Below are positions 26,435-36,132 of a DNA stretch of 64,000 nt, piece after piece. This stretch comes from Tepidicaulis sp002389665 (lineage in GTDB: Bacteria > Pseudomonadota > Alphaproteobacteria > Parvibaculales > Parvibaculaceae). A program made the translations under genes and the position numbers. Numbering within the stretch: position 1 is the first letter of the stretch; each line of letters opens with the position of its first letter. Location of the stretch: contig NZ_OZ244942.1 in NCBI RefSeq assembly GCF_965222285.1, forward strand, positions 2,790,001 to 2,854,000. Direction: 5' to 3'. Under the pieces are notes generated by a model. That model made no database searches, had not been told where the DNA came from, and saw only the letters and a program-made list of their open reading frames with translations.

Positions 26435-28480
26435 GTGAAAAAAACGCCAGATACATTTGTTCATCTGCTTGCCCCGCTCGATCTCGGGTTTACTGCGCTC
26501 AGAAACCGCGTGTTGATGGGATCGATGCACACCGGCCTCGAGGAGATGCAGGACGGTTTCGAGCGACAGGCCAAATTCTTCGCACGACGCGCAAAGGGCG
26601 GCGTCGGAATTCTTGTTACCGGCGGCATCTCGCCGAACAGGGCGGGAAGGCTTGCAGAGCGCGCGTCGGTCATGACCGAGGACCTCGTTGAGAGTCATCG
26701 TGTGATCACACGCGCTGTCCACGATGAGGGCGGAAAGATCGTTCTCCAGCTCCTGCATGCGGGGCGCTACGGTCGGCATGCCGAACTGGTGGCTCCCTCC
26801 GCAGTCAGGTCCCGCATCAATCCGCTTACGCCCCGCGCCCTGGGCGAAGATGAAATCCTCCAGACCATCGAGGATTTTGGCACCGCTGCGGCACTCGCAC
26901 GCGAAGCCGGATATGACGGCGTTGAAGTCATGGGTTCGGAGGGCTATTTTCTCAATCAGTTCACCGCAGCGCGTACAAATCAGCGTACAGATGGCTGGGG
27001 CGGTTCGGCGGAGAACCGGCGTCGCTTACCGGTTGAGGTCGTCGGGCGTGTCCGCAAGCGTTGCGGACCGGACTTCATTATCGCTTACCGGATATCCGTT
27101 CTCGATCTTGTCGAGGGGGGCAATTCCTGGCCGGACGTCGCCGCCCTCGCAAAAGATGTCGAGGCAAGCGGAGCAAACATCCTCAATACCGGCATAGGCT
27201 GGCATGAATCGCGTGTGCCGACGATCGCTCATATGGTGCCGCGCGGAGCTTTCACCTGGGCGATCAAGCGGCTCAAGGCGGAAGTCGCGATACCCGTGGT
27301 CGCGTCCAACCGGATCAATACGCCGGAGCAAGCGGAGCAACTGATTGCAGACGGACAAGCCGACATGGTTTCGCTCGCGCGTCCACTATTGGCCGATCCC
27401 GATTTTGTTGCGAAAGCGGCATCGGGCGCATCGTCGAAAATCAATACTTGCATCGGTTGCAATCAGGCCTGCCTCGACAACGCCTTCACCGGACGGCTGA
27501 CGACCTGCATGGTCAACCCTGCGGCATGCCGGGAAGTCGAATTCAAGATTGTACCAGCGACCCGAGGAAAATGCATTGCGGTCCTTGGCGGCGGCCCGGC
27601 GGGTCTTGCCTGCGCGGTAACGGCGGCCGAACGTGGCCACAAGGTTGCGCTATTCGAAGCCGACATCGATATCGGCGGTCAATTCAATCTGGCACGGCGG
27701 ATTCCCGGCAAGGAGGATTATGCCGAGACTATCCGCTATTTCAGGAACCGGCTCGACGAACTGGGCGTCGAGGTCCGTTGCGGCCGACCGGCTTCACTCG
27801 CCGACCTGGAGAGCGGGGGATTTGACGAAATCGTCGTCGCAACCGGCGTTCGCCCGCGCCATCTCGACGTTCCAGGTGCGGATCACCCATCGGTTATGAC
27901 CTATGTAGAGGCAATCACGGACACCGCACGCGTCGGTGCCGAGGTTGCCATTGTCGGTGCCGGCGGCATAGGCTTCGACGTGGCGACGCTCCTGTCTCAT
28001 CCGCACGGCCCGCACGATCCGTCGCATCCCGATGTCGAGGGATTTTCCTCCGAGTGGGGAATCGACTTGAGCTATACGCAGCCAGGCGCTTTGCTGCCGG
28101 CCAATCATCAATGGTCTTCATCGCGCAAGATTCATCTTCTCCAGCGCAAGCCGCGTGCCAGCTTCGGTGCCAGCCTGAGCAAGACCAGGGGATGGGCGAA
28201 TTTTCTGGAGGTGATGTTCCGCGGCGTTACGATGACCGGCGATGTAACCTATCGGAAGATCGACGATGCCGGGCTCCACATCGAGGCAGGCGGCAAGCCG
28301 CAGACGTTGAAAGTCGACACGATTGTCGTCTGCGCCGGACAGGAATCGGCGGACGATGCGTTGTCATTGGCGCGGTCCCTGGGCAAACCCGTTCACGCAA
28401 TCGGCGGTGTCGACAAGCCTCAACAACTCGATGCTGTGAGGGCGATCGAAGATGGCATGCGCCTCGCGCTCTCTCTCTGA
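26435..28480 (+). CDS. FadH-like NADH:flavin oxidoreductase / dienoyl-CoA reductase
   Basis: A three-domain flavoprotein of about 681 residues. The N-terminal old-yellow-enzyme TIM barrel (HAGRYGRHAELVAPSAV, EGYFLNQFTAARTNQRTDGW) is followed by an iron-sulfur cysteine cluster (CIGCNQACLDN, then TTCMVNP) and an FAD/NAD-binding domain (VLGGGPAGLACAVTAAERGH, VAIVGAGGIGFDVA). This is the 2,4-dienoyl-CoA reductase / trimethylamine dehydrogenase layout. It could reduce a dienoyl-CoA intermediate. The start is uncertain: GTG 26435 or TTG 26426. It follows the MaoC gene closely. Confidence 0.85.
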   Translation: MKKTPDTFVHLLAPLDLGFTALRNRVLMGSMHTGLEEMQDGFERQAKFFARRAKGGVGILVTGGISPNRAGRLAERASVMTEDLVESHRVITRAVHDEGGKIVLQLLHAGRYGRHAELVAPSAVRSRINPLTPRALGEDEILQTIEDFGTAAALAREAGYDGVEVMGSEGYFLNQFTAARTNQRTDGWGGSAENRRRLPVEVVGRVRKRCGPDFIIAYRISVLDLVEGGNSWPDVAALAKDVEASGANILNTGIGWHESRVPTIAHMVPRGAFTWAIKRLKAEVAIPVVASNRINTPEQAEQLIADGQADMVSLARPLLADPDFVAKAASGASSKINTCIGCNQACLDNAFTGRLTTCMVNPAACREVEFKIVPATRGKCIAVLGGGPAGLACAVTAAERGHKVALFEADIDIGGQFNLARRIPGKEDYAETIRYFRNRLDELGVEVRCGRPASLADLESGGFDEIVVATGVRPRHLDVPGADHPSVMTYVEAITDTARVGAEVAIVGAGGIGFDVATLLSHPHGPHDPSHPDVEGFSSEWGIDLSYTQPGALLPANHQWSSSRKIHLLQRKPRASFGASLSKTRGWANFLEVMFRGVTMTGDVTYRKIDDAGLHIEAGGKPQTLKVDTIVVCAGQESADDALSLARSLGKPVHAIGGVDKPQQLDAVRAIEDGMRLALSL

Positions 28481-28535
28481 GGAAGCAAACGAAAAACGAG
28501 GCGCGGAAGAGACCATATAAATCAGAGTTGTCGCC

Positions 28536-29375
28536 ATGAACGCTAATGTCCTCAAATCCGAACAGCCCTCGGCTGCAACGGTAAAATCCGCGACCCGTGT
28601 TCTGGAGATTTTCGAGTATTTCGACGAAGTAAGACGCCCGGTGACGATTCAAGACGTAGCGCAGGCGCTGAGTTATCCTCATTCCAGCACCGCCGCCCTT
28701 CTGAAAAGCCTCGTGAGCCTCGGCTATCTGGAGCACGACGACCGGGGCAAAACTTTTTTTCCAAGCATCCGGATATCTCTGCTGGGAAACTGGGTGGAAG
28801 CCGAGGCGTTACCGATCCGGAATGTCCAGCGCCTTATGAGACGGCTTTCGGCCGATACGGGATGCACGATCATCCTCGCCGCGCGTCTAGGTGCTTATGC
28901 TCAATATGTGAAGGTGATTCAAGGTACGTCGCCCATCCGCTTCCATGTCAAGCCAAGCACCAAGCGAATGCTCGCTTTTTCGACGATTGGCCGCGTTCTG
29001 CTGAGCGAACTTCCGTTGCCCGAAGCGAGACGTCTGATTCATGATGCCCTTGCCGCCATGCCGGAGCGGCGGGAATCGATGCAGGAGATCGAAAACGAAC
29101 TGCAAAGAATCAGAAAACGCGGCCTTGCGCTTTACAGCGATCTCGTGACGCCGGGAGCGACCATGCTGTCGATGCCCATTCCGATTGGCCCGTCCGGACG
29201 CTCGGTCGCGATCGGGATAGCCGCTCCCAACGAGTATTTTCGCAATCGTAAACAACCGTTCACGGCGTTACTGAAAAACGCTATCGCCGAGCACATCTCA
29301 CAAAACGGGCAAGGCTTTAAGGAGACTGTAGACGACGAGGACCAACTTGAAATCGACGACGATACAGCGCCATAA
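28536..29375 (+). CDS. IclR-family transcriptional regulator
   Basis: A 279-residue regulator. A winged helix (VTIQDVAQALSYPHSSTAAL, then LKSLVSLGYLEHDDRGKTFF) is followed by an IclR effector domain (KPSTKRMLAFSTIGRVLLSE, YSDLVTPGATMLSMPI, SVAIGIAAPNEYF). It lies downstream of the CMD-MaoC-FadH genes with a 55-base gap and its stop codon directly abuts that of the convergent hydrolase. It probably responds to a catabolic intermediate; the palindrome at 24851-24886 is a possible target. Confidence 0.87.
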   Translation: MNANVLKSEQPSAATVKSATRVLEIFEYFDEVRRPVTIQDVAQALSYPHSSTAALLKSLVSLGYLEHDDRGKTFFPSIRISLLGNWVEAEALPIRNVQRLMRRLSADTGCTIILAARLGAYAQYVKVIQGTSPIRFHVKPSTKRMLAFSTIGRVLLSELPLPEARRLIHDALAAMPERRESMQEIENELQRIRKRGLALYSDLVTPGATMLSMPIPIGPSGRSVAIGIAAPNEYFRNRKQPFTALLKNAIAEHISQNGQGFKETVDDEDQLEIDDDTAP

Positions 29376-30269
29376 TCATCCGAGCTTTGTATCCAGGAAG
29401 CTGGCCATCTCGTCGATCGCCGCGCGGCCTTCGCTCAAGACCGGCGCAAACCAGTGCCAGACATGAATCATCTCCGGCCAGACATGGAGATCGACGGATA
29501 CGCCGGCCTCTTTCAATCTATCGGCCAATAAGTGGCTATCCGAGAGCAAAACCTCCGAACTGCCTACCTGAATCAGGAATGGCGGCAATCCATTGAGATC
29601 GGCGTATACGGGCGATGCCAGAGGCGCCCTGCGCGGGGTTGAAGTTCCCAGATAGGCCGCCGTCCACAGCTCAAGATCGGCATGGCGCACCATCGGGTCC
29701 ACATTCGCTTTCGCGCCATAAGAGGCACCTTTATTTTCAAGATTGGCCCACGGCGAAATACAAACGGCCGCAGCCGGAAGTCTGAGACCGGCATCGCGCG
29801 CCGCCAGAAGCACGGCGACCGTCAGGCCGCCGCCGGCTGAATCCCCCGCCACAGCGAGCTTCGCCGGGTCGACGCCCGTCTCGGTCAACCAGCGATAAGC
29901 AGCAAGCGCATCATCGACCGCCGCCGGAAATGGATGCTCTGGAGACCGCCTGTAGTCGATCAGCAGAACCCGGCCATTCAGGGCAAGAGCTGTGTGCGCC
30001 GCAAGATGGCGATGCGAGTCGAGAGAACCAAGCGCATAGCCTCCTCCATGCAGATAGAGCAAAACCCGCTTGCCGGCACCGGCAGCCGGCGCCAGCCATT
30101 CGCCGGGAACCCCGCCGGCGGAAACCGGCGTGACCGTCACGCCTTCGGGAAGACCGAACGCCTTGCCAGCCTCGTCATACGAGGTACGAAAATCCTCAAG
30201 AGAACGAGCCTCCCCTGTCACAAGGCCCGCAAGCAGCTGACGAACGACAGCAAGTTCCTCAAGACTCAT
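29376..30269 (-). CDS. Alpha/beta hydrolase, hormone-sensitive-lipase family
   Basis: A 297-residue esterase-like hydrolase with the HSL oxyanion motif LYLHGGGYALGS, the nucleophile elbow AVAGDSAGGGLTVAV and a C-terminal His in EMIHVWHWF. It could hydrolyse an ester or lactone, such as the product of the Baeyer-Villiger monooxygenase at 37548, or a CoA-pathway ester. It ends against the IclR gene and starts 14 bases after the amidohydrolase gene ends, so both probably form one leftward operon. Confidence 0.87.
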   Translation of the reverse strand: MSLEELAVVRQLLAGLVTGEARSLEDFRTSYDEAGKAFGLPEGVTVTPVSAGGVPGEWLAPAAGAGKRVLLYLHGGGYALGSLDSHRHLAAHTALALNGRVLLIDYRRSPEHPFPAAVDDALAAYRWLTETGVDPAKLAVAGDSAGGGLTVAVLLAARDAGLRLPAAAVCISPWANLENKGASYGAKANVDPMVRHADLELWTAAYLGTSTPRRAPLASPVYADLNGLPPFLIQVGSSEVLLSDSHLLADRLKEAGVSVDLHVWPEMIHVWHWFAPVLSEGRAAIDEMASFLDTKLG

Positions 30270-30283
30270 TCTTCACGCCCTCC

Positions 30284-31966
30284 TCAGGCTGCTGCGCCAT
30301 GGCGCAGCAGACGGCCCGGCAAACGACCTTCGGCGCCCAACACGTCGACGCCATTGCGCCGGATCAATGTCCCGTTGACGACGACGGCCGAAATGCCCGA
30401 GGCATCGGAAATCAGCCGGTCTTCGCCAGCAGGCAGGTCATAGACCCTGCGAAGGGAGCTTGCGCCAACCGTTTCGGCGTCGAAGATCAGGACATCGGCG
30501 GGCATTCCCACAGCGAGGCGACCGCGATCCTTGATGCCGAACACCTCGGCGGGCCGCGATGTCAGCATCCGGACCGCCTCCTCCAGCGTCAAAACGCGCT
30601 TTTCACGGACCCATCTTCCGAGAAGATGCGTGGAAAAACATGCATCGCAGAGTTGGCTCGCATGCGCGCCTGCGTCCGAGAGGCCGAGCACCGTGCAGGA
30701 ATCGCGCAGCAACGCTGCCACTTCGTCTTCGTCGGCGTTTGCGACAGGCAGGCGGAACCGTGTCTGCAGATCGCTTTGAATCGAGAGATCCAACGCAAGA
30801 TCGATCGAGTTGCATCCGAGTTCCGCTGCGACGTCACGCACCAGCCGTTCCGCGAATTCCGGCCGATCCGGACAATAAGCGATGACCGCCTTGTCCCATG
30901 CATTGAGGATCGGACCACGCATCGCATCCCGGAATCCCGCCCGGAAAGAGTTGTCGGCGTAAAGCTTCAGTTTTTCCGCGCGGTCGGCTTTGTTCACCGG
31001 CGCGAAGACCGGCATGCTCTGGAACAGAAACGGCTGATCGAATCGAAATTCAAAATTGAGCGGCCTGCAGGTGACCTGCGGAAACACCGCGTAACCAGCC
31101 GACTGAAGTTCGTTTGAGCGCGCCAACTGCTCGGCTGCGGAGCCGACATTCAGCACCCCGCCACCGCCCAGCAACGCCGTCCAACTGACATGGCGACCGG
31201 AAACGCGGTTCAATTCCGCGAATTCATCAAATGACAGTTCCTTGCCGACAGTCGCCTGTATCACGCCTTCGCCCGCCTCGCCCAGCGCCGACGCAATCTC
31301 CCGTATCTCGCTGAACGCCGCCAGTCGGCTTGGAACCGGCCTGCCCTCGTAGCCTACATGCGTCGGCGATTTCGATGTCGCATAACCGAGTGCGCCCGCT
31401 TCGAGGCCCTCGCGCATCAGGCTTTTCATATGCCCGACCTCCTCCGGCCGCGCCGCCCTTTCGGTGGATTCAGGCCCGAGGGCATAGAGGCGAAGCGGCG
31501 TATGCCCCAGAAGAACGGCCACGTTGATCAACGTACCCTTCTTTTCCACGACGTCGAGATATTCGGGAAACGTCTCGAACCCCCATTCGTCGCCGAGACC
31601 GGCCTCCAGCGCCTTGACGCTCATGCCCTCGACATTTTCGAGTGTCCGCAAAATAAGACCGCGGTGCTCCTTGCGCGTCGGCGCAATGCCGAACCCGCAA
31701 TTGCCTACCACGACCGTCGTCACACCGTGCCACGGCGAGATCGACAGCTTCCTGTCCCACAGAAGCTGGGCATCGTAATGCGTATGTATATCGACGACGC
31801 CGGGGGCAACGACCTGCCCCCGGGCGTCGATAGTCGTCCTCGCCCCGGCGGGGGCCTGCCCCATAGCCACAACTTTGCCGTCGCGAATACCGATGTCTCC
31901 GGCATAGCCCGGAGAGCCGGTGCCGTCGACAATGAATCCACCCACGATCTTCAGATCGTAGTCCAT
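30284..31966 (-). CDS. D-aminoacylase-like amidohydrolase
   Basis: A 560-residue amidohydrolase-superfamily protein. The N-terminal metal motif VVDIHTHYDAQLLWD, a conserved GNCGFGIAPTR, GYATSKSPTHVG and a C-terminal GLSDAGAHASQLCD agree with N-acyl-D-amino-acid deacylase-type enzymes. Relatives with this C-terminus are frequent in hydrocarbon and steroid clusters, where the true substrate is unclear. It lies between two other hydrolases on the same strand. The deacylase label should be treated as a family name only. Confidence 0.83.
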   Translation of the reverse strand: MDYDLKIVGGFIVDGTGSPGYAGDIGIRDGKVVAMGQAPAGARTTIDARGQVVAPGVVDIHTHYDAQLLWDRKLSISPWHGVTTVVVGNCGFGIAPTRKEHRGLILRTLENVEGMSVKALEAGLGDEWGFETFPEYLDVVEKKGTLINVAVLLGHTPLRLYALGPESTERAARPEEVGHMKSLMREGLEAGALGYATSKSPTHVGYEGRPVPSRLAAFSEIREIASALGEAGEGVIQATVGKELSFDEFAELNRVSGRHVSWTALLGGGGVLNVGSAAEQLARSNELQSAGYAVFPQVTCRPLNFEFRFDQPFLFQSMPVFAPVNKADRAEKLKLYADNSFRAGFRDAMRGPILNAWDKAVIAYCPDRPEFAERLVRDVAAELGCNSIDLALDLSIQSDLQTRFRLPVANADEDEVAALLRDSCTVLGLSDAGAHASQLCDACFSTHLLGRWVREKRVLTLEEAVRMLTSRPAEVFGIKDRGRLAVGMPADVLIFDAETVGASSLRRVYDLPAGEDRLISDASGISAVVVNGTLIRRNGVDVLGAEGRLPGRLLRHGAAA

Positions 31967-32024
31967 GAAAACGTCCTCCCCGTGAATCGAAAAAGCCCGC
32001 GCCTTGACATCAGTATACGGATCG

Positions 32025-33128
32025 TCAAACGGCGAGCTTGTAGAGTTCAGCGACGTTGTCGTGGCATATCCAGTTGCGTTCCTGCTCGCTCAGATTTTTC
32101 GTGTGCTCTTCCAGCATTGCCTGTGACCAGGGCCAGGTCGAATCCGAATGCGGGAAATCGTTCGCCCACATCAGGCGGCGAACATTGCACATATCCTTCA
32201 TCCTGAAGGCAACCCAGTCATCCTGGAACGTCACATAGATGTTGTCGTTGAAATAGTCGCTCGGCATCCGCTTGAGCGGCGGCGCCTTCATCCAGTAGCG
32301 ATGACGCTTGTAGGCATGGTCCATGCGATACATGTAGTGCGGAACCCAGCCCGCATCGGCCTCGACGCAGACAACTTTTAGGTCGGGGAAGCGATCGAAG
32401 ACACCGCCGAATATGAAGGTGCCCATCACGTCCTGGCAGCCACGGATAATCGACAGGAAGCCGTTGATACGCGGACCCCGGACCTGCCCTGAAAGACTGT
32501 CCGATTTGCCGGTCAGGATGTGGAACGAGAGCGGCATGTCGCACTCGACAGCGGTCGCCCAGACCTTGTCGTATACAGTTGAATCATAATCCTCGACGGC
32601 GGGGTTTCCGGGCATCATCACACCCTTGAAGCCCATCTCCTTCGCATGCCTGATTTCCGCAACGCCATCTTCCGGCGATCGCATGGAAACCTGCGCAAGA
32701 CCGTAAAGACGGTCGGGTGCCTCGGCGCAGTATTCCTGCAACCAACGATTATAAGCCTCGAAGCAGGCTTTCTTGTAGTCGAAGTCGGGATGGTTGCAGA
32801 TCACCATTCCGACCGTCGGATAGATGAATTCGGCCGCAACGCCGTCCTTCTCCTGGTCCGCAACGCGGAACTTGGCGTCCCAGCCGCTCTTCCACAGGTC
32901 TTCGAAGGCGACGCCGTCTGTCGTGATCTCCGCCGGATCCTTGCCGGCGGCGGCCACCAGCCCCATCGGAACTGGAGACCCCATACCCTCGACGATGAAA
33001 GCGTCGCCAATCTTGTCGATCCGCTGAATGCGCGGCGCGCGATCGCGGAATTTGGGATCAATGTAATCAACATAGCAATGCGGCGGTTCGGTGATGTGCG
33101 AATCCGCGGATATGGGTTTCTTGATCAT
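32025..33128 (-). CDS. Metal-dependent hydrolase, amidohydrolase_2 family
   Basis: A 367-residue TIM-barrel hydrolase (COG2159, ACMSD-like). The metal-binding start is ISADSHITEPP; later motifs are GFKGVMMPGNP, FHILTGKS, VCVEADAGWVPHYMYRMDHA and LMWANDFPHSDSTWPWS. These enzymes are decarboxylases or ring hydrolases in aromatic and alicyclic catabolism, and relatives occur next to luciferase-like and P450 genes. The start at 33128 is divergent from the enoyl-CoA hydratase at 33286, with an AT-rich palindrome between. Confidence 0.85.
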   Translation of the reverse strand: MIKKPISADSHITEPPHCYVDYIDPKFRDRAPRIQRIDKIGDAFIVEGMGSPVPMGLVAAAGKDPAEITTDGVAFEDLWKSGWDAKFRVADQEKDGVAAEFIYPTVGMVICNHPDFDYKKACFEAYNRWLQEYCAEAPDRLYGLAQVSMRSPEDGVAEIRHAKEMGFKGVMMPGNPAVEDYDSTVYDKVWATAVECDMPLSFHILTGKSDSLSGQVRGPRINGFLSIIRGCQDVMGTFIFGGVFDRFPDLKVVCVEADAGWVPHYMYRMDHAYKRHRYWMKAPPLKRMPSDYFNDNIYVTFQDDWVAFRMKDMCNVRRLMWANDFPHSDSTWPWSQAMLEEHTKNLSEQERNWICHDNVAELYKLAV

Positions 33129-33183
33129 TGTCTCTCTCCCAGCGTCGCATTTGGTTTCAAGGTCGCGACTCTTTTAATTTGAC

Positions 33184-33200
33184 AATTTCTGATCATAAAT
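33184..33200. promoter_or_regulatory. AT-rich operator-like site, copy 2
   Basis: AATTTCTGATCATAAAT differs from the copy at 40976-40992 at one position and shares 12 of 16 bases with the 37453 core. It lies in the 157-base promoter region between the divergent genes at 33128 and 33286. Confidence 0.45.
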
Positions 33201-33285
33201 CTTCGCTGGCGGCACAACCCGAGTCCAGATAAATTACATTCATGCAATCAAAAACACATATCTGTTATTCAAGGGAGACGCGAAC

Positions 33286-34098
33286 ATGACGATGGAACCG
33301 GCCCTGCTCGAAAAAAGGGGTCATATCGCGCTGATCACGCTCAACCGCCCGGAAGCACGTAACTCGTTCAGTCCGGAAATGTTGGTCCGGCTTGCCGGTC
33401 ATTGGAAAGAAGTGCGCGATGACGCGAATATCCGCGTCGCCATCGTCACCGGCGCCGGAGACAAGGCGTTTTGTTCAGGCGCGGATCTCGGGCAGCTCAT
33501 CCCGCTCATAAGTGGCGCACGCAAACCGCAAAACGAATGGGACCAGAAAATTCTGGATGATCCGAATATCCTGGCCAACGGCTTGTTGCGCACATTCGAT
33601 GTGACAAAGCCGGTCATCGCCGCGATCAACGGCTTTGCCGTCGCAGGCGGGATGGAGCTGGCACAAGGAACCGACATGCGTATCGCCGCGGATACGGCAA
33701 AGCTCGGCGTGCAGGAGGTCAAATGGGCGATTTTTCCGGGCGGCGGCTCAACGGTGCGTCTTCCGCGCCAGATACCTTATGCAAGGGCGATGGAACTGCT
33801 GCTCACCGGCGACCTGATCAGCGCGCAGGAGGCCTACGATCTGGGATTCCTGAATCGTGTCGTCCCCCAGAAGCAGGTGCTCGACGCAGCATTCGAACTC
33901 GCGGAGAAGATCGCCGCGAATGGGCCGATCGCCGTTCAGGCGATTCGCAAATCCGCCCGCGAATGTCTGGGACGCCCCGAGAGCGAGGCGATGGGTATGG
34001 AGTCGCGCTTCGCAGCCCCCGTGTTCAAGACCGAGGATGCCCGCGAGGGGCCCAAGGCATTCATGGAGAAGCGCAAGCCAAACTATAAGGGCCGTTGA
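33286..34098 (+). CDS. Enoyl-CoA hydratase (both catalytic glutamates present)
   Basis: A 270-residue crotonase. Oxyanion-hole region FCSGADLGQL, catalytic Glu in VAGGMELAQGTD and the second Glu in LGVQEVKWAIFPGGGS are all present, so it should be a true hydratase. Among the crotonases here it is the best candidate for the hydration step on a cyclohexenecarboxyl-CoA (BadK-like) or on a beta-oxidation enoyl-CoA. ATG 33286 has GGGAG upstream. It is followed after 39 bases by the luciferase-like gene on the same strand. Confidence 0.87.
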   Translation: MTMEPALLEKRGHIALITLNRPEARNSFSPEMLVRLAGHWKEVRDDANIRVAIVTGAGDKAFCSGADLGQLIPLISGARKPQNEWDQKILDDPNILANGLLRTFDVTKPVIAAINGFAVAGGMELAQGTDMRIAADTAKLGVQEVKWAIFPGGGSTVRLPRQIPYARAMELLLTGDLISAQEAYDLGFLNRVVPQKQVLDAAFELAEKIAANGPIAVQAIRKSARECLGRPESEAMGMESRFAAPVFKTEDAREGPKAFMEKRKPNYKGR

Positions 34099-34137
34099 AG
34101 CAAGAAACCGAAATCATTACCACGGGGAGACGTTCCG

Positions 34138-35226
34138 ATGCAGTTCGGCATTCAGATGGTTTTTCAGAATTTCGACAGAGCCAACTCTGGTGTAACCGAC
34201 GGCCAGGTCTATGACGAGGAGATCCGTCTCGGGCTTTTGGCGGAAGAACTCGGCTTTGACGCATTGTGGCCCGTCGAGCATCATTTCGAGGACTATTCGT
34301 TTTGTCCCGACAACACCCAGTTCCTGAGTTACATGGCGGCGCGCACCAAACGCATCAAGTTGGGCACCGGCGCTGTCATCCTTCCCTGGAATGTGCCCGT
34401 TCGGATCGCGGAAAAGGTCGTCCTGCTGGATCACCTTTGCCAAGGCCGAACGCTCTTCGGGATGGGGCGCGGTCTGGCGCGCAAGGAATATGACGGCATG
34501 GGCGTGAACATGGACGAAGCCCGCCAACGCTTCGATGAAGCAAGCCCGATGATTATAGACGCTCTCGAGACCGGCTTCATCGAAGGAAGCGGCCCCTTCT
34601 ATCCGCAGAAGCGGATAGAAATCCGTCCCAATCCGCGCGGCTCCTTCAAGGGGCGCATCTATCAGGTCGCCATGTCGCCGGAATCCGTTCTTCAGTGCGC
34701 GAAGGCTGGCGCGCGGATGGTGATCTTTGCTCAAAAGCCGTGGGAAGCTCAGGCCGAGGCCGTCAAGGAATACAAGGCTGCGTACAAGGCGCAGCATGGC
34801 GAAGACGCACCGCCGATCATGATATGCGACTTCACCTATTGCGACACCGATCCTGCTCGCGCGAAGGAGTTGGGACAGAAATATGTGACCAACTATCTGC
34901 TTTCGGTACTCGATCACTATGAACTGGCCGGCGAGCATTTTAAGAACGCCAAGGGCTACGAGTCCTACGCCCAGGCCGTCGACGCCATTCGCGCGCTCGG
35001 CAAGGATGGAATGGCCAAGACCTACCTCGATGTCACGGCCTGGGGGACGCCCAAGGAAATCGTCGAGAAGTTCGAATATCGCAAATCGCTTCTGGGCGAA
35101 TTCGACATCAATCCCTGCTTCCTTTTCGGTGGCATGAGCTACGAGGAAGCAGCCGAAAGCATGCGTTCGTTTGCCAGACACGTCATACCGGCCCTGAGAA
35201 AGAGCAGCAAACGCAAGGTGGCTTGA
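34138..35226 (+). CDS. LLM-class flavin-dependent oxidoreductase
   Basis: A 362-residue luciferase-like monooxygenase (MQFGIQMVFQNFDRAN, ELGFDALWPVEHHFEDY, GTGAVILPWNVPVRIAEKV, LFGMGRGLARKEYDGMGVNM). Such enzymes use reduced FMN and oxygen. In alicyclic and terpenoid clusters they can act as Baeyer-Villiger-type or hydroxylating enzymes. A GGGGAGACG motif is upstream of ATG 34138. A broken paralogue lies at 45084-45332. No dedicated flavin reductase is seen nearby. Confidence 0.85.
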   Translation: MQFGIQMVFQNFDRANSGVTDGQVYDEEIRLGLLAEELGFDALWPVEHHFEDYSFCPDNTQFLSYMAARTKRIKLGTGAVILPWNVPVRIAEKVVLLDHLCQGRTLFGMGRGLARKEYDGMGVNMDEARQRFDEASPMIIDALETGFIEGSGPFYPQKRIEIRPNPRGSFKGRIYQVAMSPESVLQCAKAGARMVIFAQKPWEAQAEAVKEYKAAYKAQHGEDAPPIMICDFTYCDTDPARAKELGQKYVTNYLLSVLDHYELAGEHFKNAKGYESYAQAVDAIRALGKDGMAKTYLDVTAWGTPKEIVEKFEYRKSLLGEFDINPCFLFGGMSYEEAAESMRSFARHVIPALRKSSKRKVA

Positions 35227-35719
35227 CGCGTCCGCTTCTGGAAGCCTCGTGGCGGTCTGATCTGAAAACCAGGCGACGACCCGGCTTGTCGTCGATGCCT
35301 TGGTAACGGCGATCTGGCGGCGTGGAAAGCCGGATGCGCCGATGCATCTCTCCGATCACAGGGATGCATGCTCGATGAGCCGGTCTGGAAATTGCCGGGA
35401 CAGTGCAGCGATGGCGAGCGCCTCTCCTCGCTCAAGATCGAACGCATGGCCCGCAAGATCGAACCCTCACGAAATAAACGAACTTCGCAGGCCGGAAAAG
35501 ATGACGACAGCGCTGTTATGCTGACACCCGGGAAGAGCGGCGCCGTCGAAGGCAAATGATTTCGGTTGATTCAGCGTCCCAACGCTGCCGACTTTCGGGA
35601 TCAGCACGAAGACGAGGTTTGGGTCGGAGGAGATCTATCTCGACCCAAGGGGCAGTCGACGCCCGTCTTTCAAGGGGAGGATCGGGGGAGGAACCTCGAA
35701 ATCCGCACGCCGACTGCGA
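35227..35719. other. Non-coding gap with an IS3 scar
   Basis: Apart from the transposase fragment at 35285-35490 I find no gene, tRNA or clear terminator in this 493-base interval between the luciferase-like gene and the ferredoxin gene. The genes on both sides converge, so no promoter is required. Confidence 0.5.
35285..35490 (+). pseudogene. IS3-family transposase (OrfB) fragment
   Basis: Translation gives LVVDALVTAIWRRGKPDAPM followed by HLSD, then CSMSRSGN, then, in another frame, LKIERMARKI. These are the end of the integrase core of an IS3-type OrfB (normal order: AIWRRGKPD, HSDRGSQY, SMSRSGN, AAMESFF, LKTER) with a deletion at the QY region and a frameshift. The rest of the IS is missing. 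Confidence 0.65.
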
Positions 35720-36046
35720 CTAGTGCTGACCGTCGGGTATTCTCAACATGAGACCGTCGAGATCGTCGGTCATTGTGATCTGGCAAGCAAGGCGGCTGTT
35801 TTCCGTCGAACCTTCGGCAAATTGTAGCAAGTTGGCTTCCATGCCGCCCGGCTCGGCCATGCCGGCCCGGGACATCCACGCGGCATCGACATGCACATGG
35901 CAGGTCGCGCAGGCGCATTCGCCCCCGCAATCGCCGTCGATGCCCGGCACACCGTTGTTGACCGCGGCGTCCCTCGCAGTCGTGCCACTCTTGACCGCGA
36001 TAGGATATTCAGCGCCGTCCGGCTCGATGAAAATGACTGTGGGCAT
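35720..36046 (-). CDS. [2Fe-2S] ferredoxin for CYP153
   Basis: A 108-residue adrenodoxin/putidaredoxin-type ferredoxin. The cluster ligands are in GDCGGECACATCHVHV and the fourth cysteine in SRLACQITMTDDLDG. It follows a CYP153 gene by 86 bases and is the probable electron donor for one or all three CYP153 enzymes of the island. No ferredoxin reductase gene lies in the window, so this must come from elsewhere. Confidence 0.9.
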   Translation of the reverse strand: MPTVIFIEPDGAEYPIAVKSGTTARDAAVNNGVPGIDGDCGGECACATCHVHVDAAWMSRAGMAEPGGMEANLLQFAEGSTENSRLACQITMTDDLDGLMLRIPDGQH

Positions 36047-36132
36047 ATTTTTCTCTTTTCGATCATGCTGGATGAAACGGCGAGTGGAGCGTTCGTTTTC
36101 GCGATGAATCGGGGGCGCCGCTCCGTCGCGAA

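Noticed and set aside
30284..31966. Functional D-amino-acid deacylase
   Set aside because: Only the superfamily motifs are visible. Context is hydrocarbon catabolism, so the specific reaction was not assigned.
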